DNA of 17,305 nt from an uncultured Ellagibacter sp. (GTDB taxonomy: Bacteria > Actinomycetota > Coriobacteriia > Coriobacteriales > Eggerthellaceae): assembly GCA_934661105.1 (NCBI GenBank), contig CAKUIV010000029.1:1-17305 (forward strand), read 5' to 3'. The translations under genes were made by a program, and so were the position numbers. Shown one piece after another: positions 14,109 to 17,305 of this stretch. Numbering within the stretch: position 1 is the stretch's first letter; every line of letters begins with the position of its first letter. The notes beneath the pieces are model-generated. The model had not been told where the DNA came from. It did no database searches and saw nothing but the letters and a program-made list of their open reading frames with translations.

Positions 14109-16133
14109 TCATTCCGGCTGAATCTTGAATCGATCGATAGCGAAGCTCATTATATCCTTAAATACATTCGCCACGTTTCCTTGGCTCGGAACCTCGTTCA
14201 ATCCCACGAAACAAACCAATTGACTCGATGAGTTCGGCAGGAACCCTTCGAAGCAGAGGTTGTAGACGCCCTGCTTGTACACGCCGCTGTCGGCGATCTG
14301 GGCCGTCGATGTCTTGCCGGCCACCTCGTAGCCGTCGATCTGGGCGTTCTTGCCCGTGCCGTCGGTGACCACGGTCTTCAGCATGTCGGTGATCGTGGGG
14401 ATGGCGGCCTTGTTCTCGATCACGTCCTCGGTTTCGTAGGTGGGAACCTCCCCCGTCTGCGGCTTGCTGATGAGGAAGTGCGGCGTCGTTTCCACGCCGT
14501 CGTTCACGATCGCCCCGTAGAAGCGCACGAGCTGCAGCGGCGTAAGCGCGATGCCCTGCCCGAAGCTCACGTTCCACCCGGTGATCGTGGCCCAGTTCTC
14601 GAGCGGCTGCAGAGTGCCCGCAGCCTCGCCGGGGTAGTCGACGCCCGTCTTCTCGCAGAGGTTGTACTTCTGGATGTGCTCGTAGAGCTTCGAGAACCCA
14701 TCGGTCATATTCTGCACGGAAAGCGAGATGCCGACGTTGGAGGATTGGTCGAGGATCTGGCGGAACGTGAAGGTCTGGTCGGTTCGCTCGTGCGCGTCGG
14801 ACACCGTGTAGCCGTCCGCCGTGATGGAAGAGGGGCAGTACAGGGTGTCGTCGGGGGTCATGGCGCCCTCTTCGAGGATGGTGAGCGCCGACACGGTCTT
14901 GAAGATGGAGCCCGGCTCGAACGCCTGGGTGATCGGCTTCGCCTGGTCGGATCCCGACTTCGAATTGCTCATGTCGGAGGGATCCATGTAGGGCAAAGAC
15001 GCCATCGCGTAGATCTCGCCCGTCGCGCCGTCCATGACGACCGATGAACCGCCGCCGGCCGACATGTCGCTCGCCGCCTCTGCCACGCGGTTCTCCACGT
15101 ATTCCTGCAGCTCGATGTCGAGAGAGATCATGATGTCCTGGCCGTCGACCGCGGGCGTGTCCTCCTTCACCCCGCCCGGGATGGGAAGGCCGTTCTCGCC
15201 GCGCTCGGCGGAGTAGGTGCCGGGCGTGCCCGAAAGGATGTCGTTGTATTGGAGCTCAAGGCCCGTGATGCCCTCGCCGTCGACGTTGCAGTAGCCGATG
15301 ATCTGGCCGCCGATCTGGCCGCACGGATACTCGCGACGCGTGTCGGCGATGAAGTAGATGCCGTCGAGCTTGAGGTCTTTAAGCTCGCTCGCCGCATCGA
15401 CGTCGGCCTGGCGCTTCACGTAGACGAACGTGGTGGAATCCTTGGAAAGCGCGTCGGCGTAGTCGGAGGCCTCCCCTCCCAAAACGCTCGCGATTTGGGC
15501 GGCCTCGCCAGAGACGTCGGTCACCTCGGAGGGATTCGCGTACACCGTCGTGGCATCGACGCTCTTGGCGAGCACGGTGCCGTTGCGGTCGTAGATGGTC
15601 CCGCGGTGCGGCGTCGTCGTGAACGACACCGTGCGGGCCTCCTCGGCCATGGCGGAATAGTGGTCGGACACGATGACCTGCAAGTAGAAAAGGCGCCCGA
15701 AAAGCACGAGCGCCAGCACCGCGAACAGCACGACGACCGCGCTCGCTCGCGAAGAGTCGGCACGGTCGAGCACGCGAGCGACAGGCGCGGGCGGGTTGAT
15801 GCGGCTCGTCGCGTCGGCGATATGCGAGACGGCGCTTCCAAGCGCGCCGACGACGCCGGATACGGCCGAAGGCGCCGATGCGCCGCGACGGGCGCGAGAA
15901 GGCGCCGGACGCTGCGGGCGATCGCTCCTGCGGTCGCGTTCGGACGTGCGGCGAACGTCGGCGCGGCGGCTATCGCCTGCGCGCCCGTCGGTTCTTTGGC
16001 GGGGCGCCCTTCGGGATTCGGGAGAGGCGGCGGTGCGGCCGGAAGGGCGACGTTCGCTGCGAGCGCGGGATTCGCGAGCGCTCCCGGCGCCGCTTCTTGA
16101 ATCGCCGCGCGGTGTGCGTCTGCGATCGGACAT
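14109..16133 (-). CDS. ftsI: Class B penicillin-binding protein (FtsI/PBP3-type septal transpeptidase)
   Basis: This is the septal D,D-transpeptidase that cross-links the glycan made by FtsW. The 674-residue product has an arginine-rich cytoplasmic tail (1-85; about 26 arginines in the first 80 residues and no lysine) and a helical stretch, then one membrane segment (about 131-153). A dimerisation domain containing HRGTIYDRNG (176-185) follows. The transpeptidase domain carries the active-site SIFK (Ser409, Lys412), SSN (464-466) and KTS (607-609), with FGQGIALTPLQL (524-535). The C-terminus shows no PASTA repeats, unlike SpoVD or PBP2x. The ATG at 16133 has GAGGA upstream. The gene follows ftsL after 24 bases. 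Cysteines at 271, 282 and 433 in the outer domain are a mild oddity. Confidence 0.96.
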   Translation of the reverse strand: MSDRRRTPRGDSRSGAGSARESRARSERRPSGRTAASPESRRAPRQRTDGRAGDSRRADVRRTSERDRRSDRPQRPAPSRARRGASAPSAVSGVVGALGSAVSHIADATSRINPPAPVARVLDRADSSRASAVVVLFAVLALVLFGRLFYLQVIVSDHYSAMAEEARTVSFTTTPHRGTIYDRNGTVLAKSVDATTVYANPSEVTDVSGEAAQIASVLGGEASDYADALSKDSTTFVYVKRQADVDAASELKDLKLDGIYFIADTRREYPCGQIGGQIIGYCNVDGEGITGLELQYNDILSGTPGTYSAERGENGLPIPGGVKEDTPAVDGQDIMISLDIELQEYVENRVAEAASDMSAGGGSSVVMDGATGEIYAMASLPYMDPSDMSNSKSGSDQAKPITQAFEPGSIFKTVSALTILEEGAMTPDDTLYCPSSITADGYTVSDAHERTDQTFTFRQILDQSSNVGISLSVQNMTDGFSKLYEHIQKYNLCEKTGVDYPGEAAGTLQPLENWATITGWNVSFGQGIALTPLQLVRFYGAIVNDGVETTPHFLISKPQTGEVPTYETEDVIENKAAIPTITDMLKTVVTDGTGKNAQIDGYEVAGKTSTAQIADSGVYKQGVYNLCFEGFLPNSSSQLVCFVGLNEVPSQGNVANVFKDIMSFAIDRFKIQPE

Positions 16134-16157
16134 GGGATGCTTCCTCGTTTTCGACGT

Positions 16158-16613
16158 TTAGCTGCGTGCCGCTTGGGCAAGGCTCTGCGAAAGCGACAGG
16201 TTCCCCGCATCGTCGGTTGCGACGATGTCGGGAGAAAGGAAGATCTTGGACGTCGACTCGGGCGCCGACATGCCAAGCGCGCTTGCCTCGGACTTGATGC
16301 GCGAAGGGTTCGACAGCGTGCTCTGCGCGACCTCGAGGGAGCTTCCCTCCGAACGCGCGGTGTCGATGAGCGAGTCGTAGCTTTTCGATTCCTGCTCGAC
16401 GCTTACCGCTGCGGCGGTAAGCCCGATGCGGACGAAGCAGACGAGCGCGAGCAGCACGAGAGCCGCCGCTGCGCACTTCGCGAGCCTGATGATGCCGGGA
16501 GACAGGGTTTCGACCTGGCTCTTGCGACCAGGCACCACCTCGATACGCGGACGGCGAGAGGCGCGCTCGGGCGCGCGTTCGAAACTGCGAGAATATGCGG
16601 GTTGCGCACTCAA
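16158..16613 (-). CDS. ftsL: FtsL-like cell division protein
   Basis: FtsL is a small bitopic protein that joins FtsQ and FtsB/DivIC and activates the FtsW-PBP pair. The 151-residue product has a basic cytoplasmic tail (1-40), one membrane segment (about 41-63) and a helical external part. Near 101-119 it has SNPSRIKSEASALGMSAPE, which resembles the conserved end of FtsL-type proteins (P-x-RIE...A...LGM). Primary sequence conservation in this family is poor, so the call leans on position between rsmH and the PBP gene plus topology. The start is a TTG at 16613, the first possible start after an in-frame TAG at 16619-16617. GGGAG lies eight bases before it. The tail after the LGM motif is about 35 residues and shows nothing I recognise. 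Confidence 0.85.
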   Translation of the reverse strand: MSAQPAYSRSFERAPERASRRPRIEVVPGRKSQVETLSPGIIRLAKCAAAALVLLALVCFVRIGLTAAAVSVEQESKSYDSLIDTARSEGSSLEVAQSTLSNPSRIKSEASALGMSAPESTSKIFLSPDIVATDDAGNLSLSQSLAQAARS

Positions 16614-16655
16614 GGCCTAATCTCCCTTCTTCATGTCGTCCGTGCCTGTAGGCAA

Positions 16656-16679
16656 CGACGCCCCTTTGCGGGGGCGACG
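16656..16679 (-). other. GC-rich hairpin between rsmH and ftsL
   Basis: CGACGCCCC and GGGGCGACG form a nine-base stem with one central mismatch and a six-base loop, in the 83-base gap between rsmH and ftsL. No U-run follows on the coding strand, so it is not a standard intrinsic terminator. It could be a processing or attenuation element. The rest of the gap (16614-16655 and 16680-16696) holds only the ftsL ribosome site and nothing else I can name. Confidence 0.45.
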
Positions 16680-16696
16680 TGGTCATTGCTATTTCG

Positions 16697-17305
16697 TTAG
16701 CGCTTCTGCGCGACGCGGAGCTTCGCGCTTCGAGCCCGAGGGTTGCGCTCCACCTCTTCGGGCGTTGGAAGCAAAGGCTTCCGTGTGACGATGTCGAGTA
16801 TCGGCTTCTTCCCGCACACGCAAACCGGAAGGTCCGGCGGGCAGGTGCACCTGTTCGCCATATGGGCGAACGTGTCCTTCACGATGCGGTCCTCCAACGA
16901 GTGATAGCTGATGACAGCTATCCTTCCGCCCGGATTGAGCCAGCGAATGGCCGCGTCGAGTCCCCGACGCAGCACATCGAGCTCCGAGTTGACTTCGATC
17001 CGAAGCGCTTGGAAGGTCCGCTTCGCGGGATGCCCTCCGGCGCGTCGCGCCGAGGCAGGGATGGCGGCTTTGATGATTTCCACCAACTGCCCGCTCGTCT
17101 CGATCGGCTCCTTCTCGCGTTCGCGCACGATGAACTCCGCGATGCGCTTCGCCCACCTTTCATCCGAGTATGCGCGGATTATCCGAGCGAGATCTGCTGC
17201 GTTGTAGGTGTTGACGATCTCTGCTGCGGTTTGAGTTTGTGTACTCGGATCCATCCGCATGTCAAGGGGGGCTTCCTCCTTGAAGGAGAAGCCGCGTGAC
17301 GGCGT
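16697..17305 (-). CDS. rsmH: 16S rRNA (cytosine-1402-N4)-methyltransferase RsmH (5' part outside window)
   Basis: RsmH (MraW) is the SAM-dependent enzyme that methylates N4 of C1402 in the 16S rRNA P-site and is usually the first or second gene of the dcw cluster. The frame is open to the window edge: reading in from 17305 it gives SRGFSFKEEAPLDMRMD, a typical RsmH internal motif, so the methionine at 17260 is not the start. The visible 203 codons include AKRTFQALRIEVN, PGGRIAVISYHSLEDRIVK, and the C-terminal RCTCPPDLPVCVCG cysteine motif, and end NPRARSAKLRVAQKR. The N-terminal SAM-binding loop (GAGHT-type) lies outside the window, as would any mraZ and the operon promoter. Confidence 0.97.
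   Translation of the reverse strand, partial: TPSRGFSFKEEAPLDMRMDPSTQTQTAAEIVNTYNAADLARIIRAYSDERWAKRIAEFIVREREKEPIETSGQLVEIIKAAIPASARRAGGHPAKRTFQALRIEVNSELDVLRRGLDAAIRWLNPGGRIAVISYHSLEDRIVKDTFAHMANRCTCPPDLPVCVCGKKPILDIVTRKPLLPTPEEVERNPRARSAKLRVAQKR

Noticed and set aside
1..17305. Mobile elements, CRISPR arrays, tRNA/rRNA genes, intrinsic terminators
   Set aside because: No transposase or integrase motifs, no regularly spaced repeats, no clover-leaf or rRNA stretches, and no GC stem followed by a U-run were found on either strand.

Overview
The window is a dense, single-strand stretch of the division and cell wall (dcw) cluster of a high-GC bacterium. All fifteen genes read on the minus strand, so the biological order runs from position 17305 down to 1: rsmH (start cut off), ftsL, ftsI-type PBP, murE, murF, mraY, murD, ftsW, murG, murC, murB, ftsQ, ftsZ, pgeF and yggS (end cut off).

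The gene order fits an actinobacterium. There is no ftsA between ftsQ and ftsZ, and ftsZ is followed by the pgeF (YfiH/YlmD) and yggS (YlmE) pair, as is usual in that phylum, where sepF normally comes next. The murB between murC and ftsQ, the absence of mycobacterial or streptomycete features, and the high G+C (above 60% by eye) make a Coriobacteriia/Eggerthellaceae-type gut actinobacterium my best guess. This is inference from context; no taxonomic marker was compared. The MurE DNPR motif predicts meso-diaminopimelate in the peptidoglycan.

Region by region: 16697-17305 holds the C-terminal part of the 16S rRNA methyltransferase RsmH. An 83-base spacer with a GC-rich hairpin follows. From 16613 to 14109 lie FtsL and a class B PBP with a very arginine-rich cytoplasmic tail. 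From 14098 to 10105 are MurE, MurF and MraY. From 10101 to 3732 come MurD, FtsW, MurG, MurC and MurB. FtsQ (3787-2753) overlaps the end of murB. A 147-base gap with a good sigma70-type promoter and an unusual leader precedes ftsZ (2605-1487), then pgeF and yggS.

Together the genes make lipid II and use it at the septum. MurB and MurC supply UDP-MurNAc-L-Ala (MurD follows), MurE and MurF complete the pentapeptide, MraY and MurG make lipid I and II, and FtsW and the PBP polymerise and cross-link it. FtsQ and FtsL tie the synthases to the division complex, and FtsZ forms the ring. PgeF probably edits MurC errors and YggS handles PLP homeostasis.

Most junctions are very tight (13 bases or fewer, or overlapping). 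At several of them the stop codon of one gene forms part of the Shine-Dalgarno of the next, so translational coupling is likely throughout. I see no mobile elements, CRISPR arrays, tRNA or rRNA genes, or convincing intrinsic terminators. I found no new system here. The points of interest are regulatory and architectural details of a conserved cluster.
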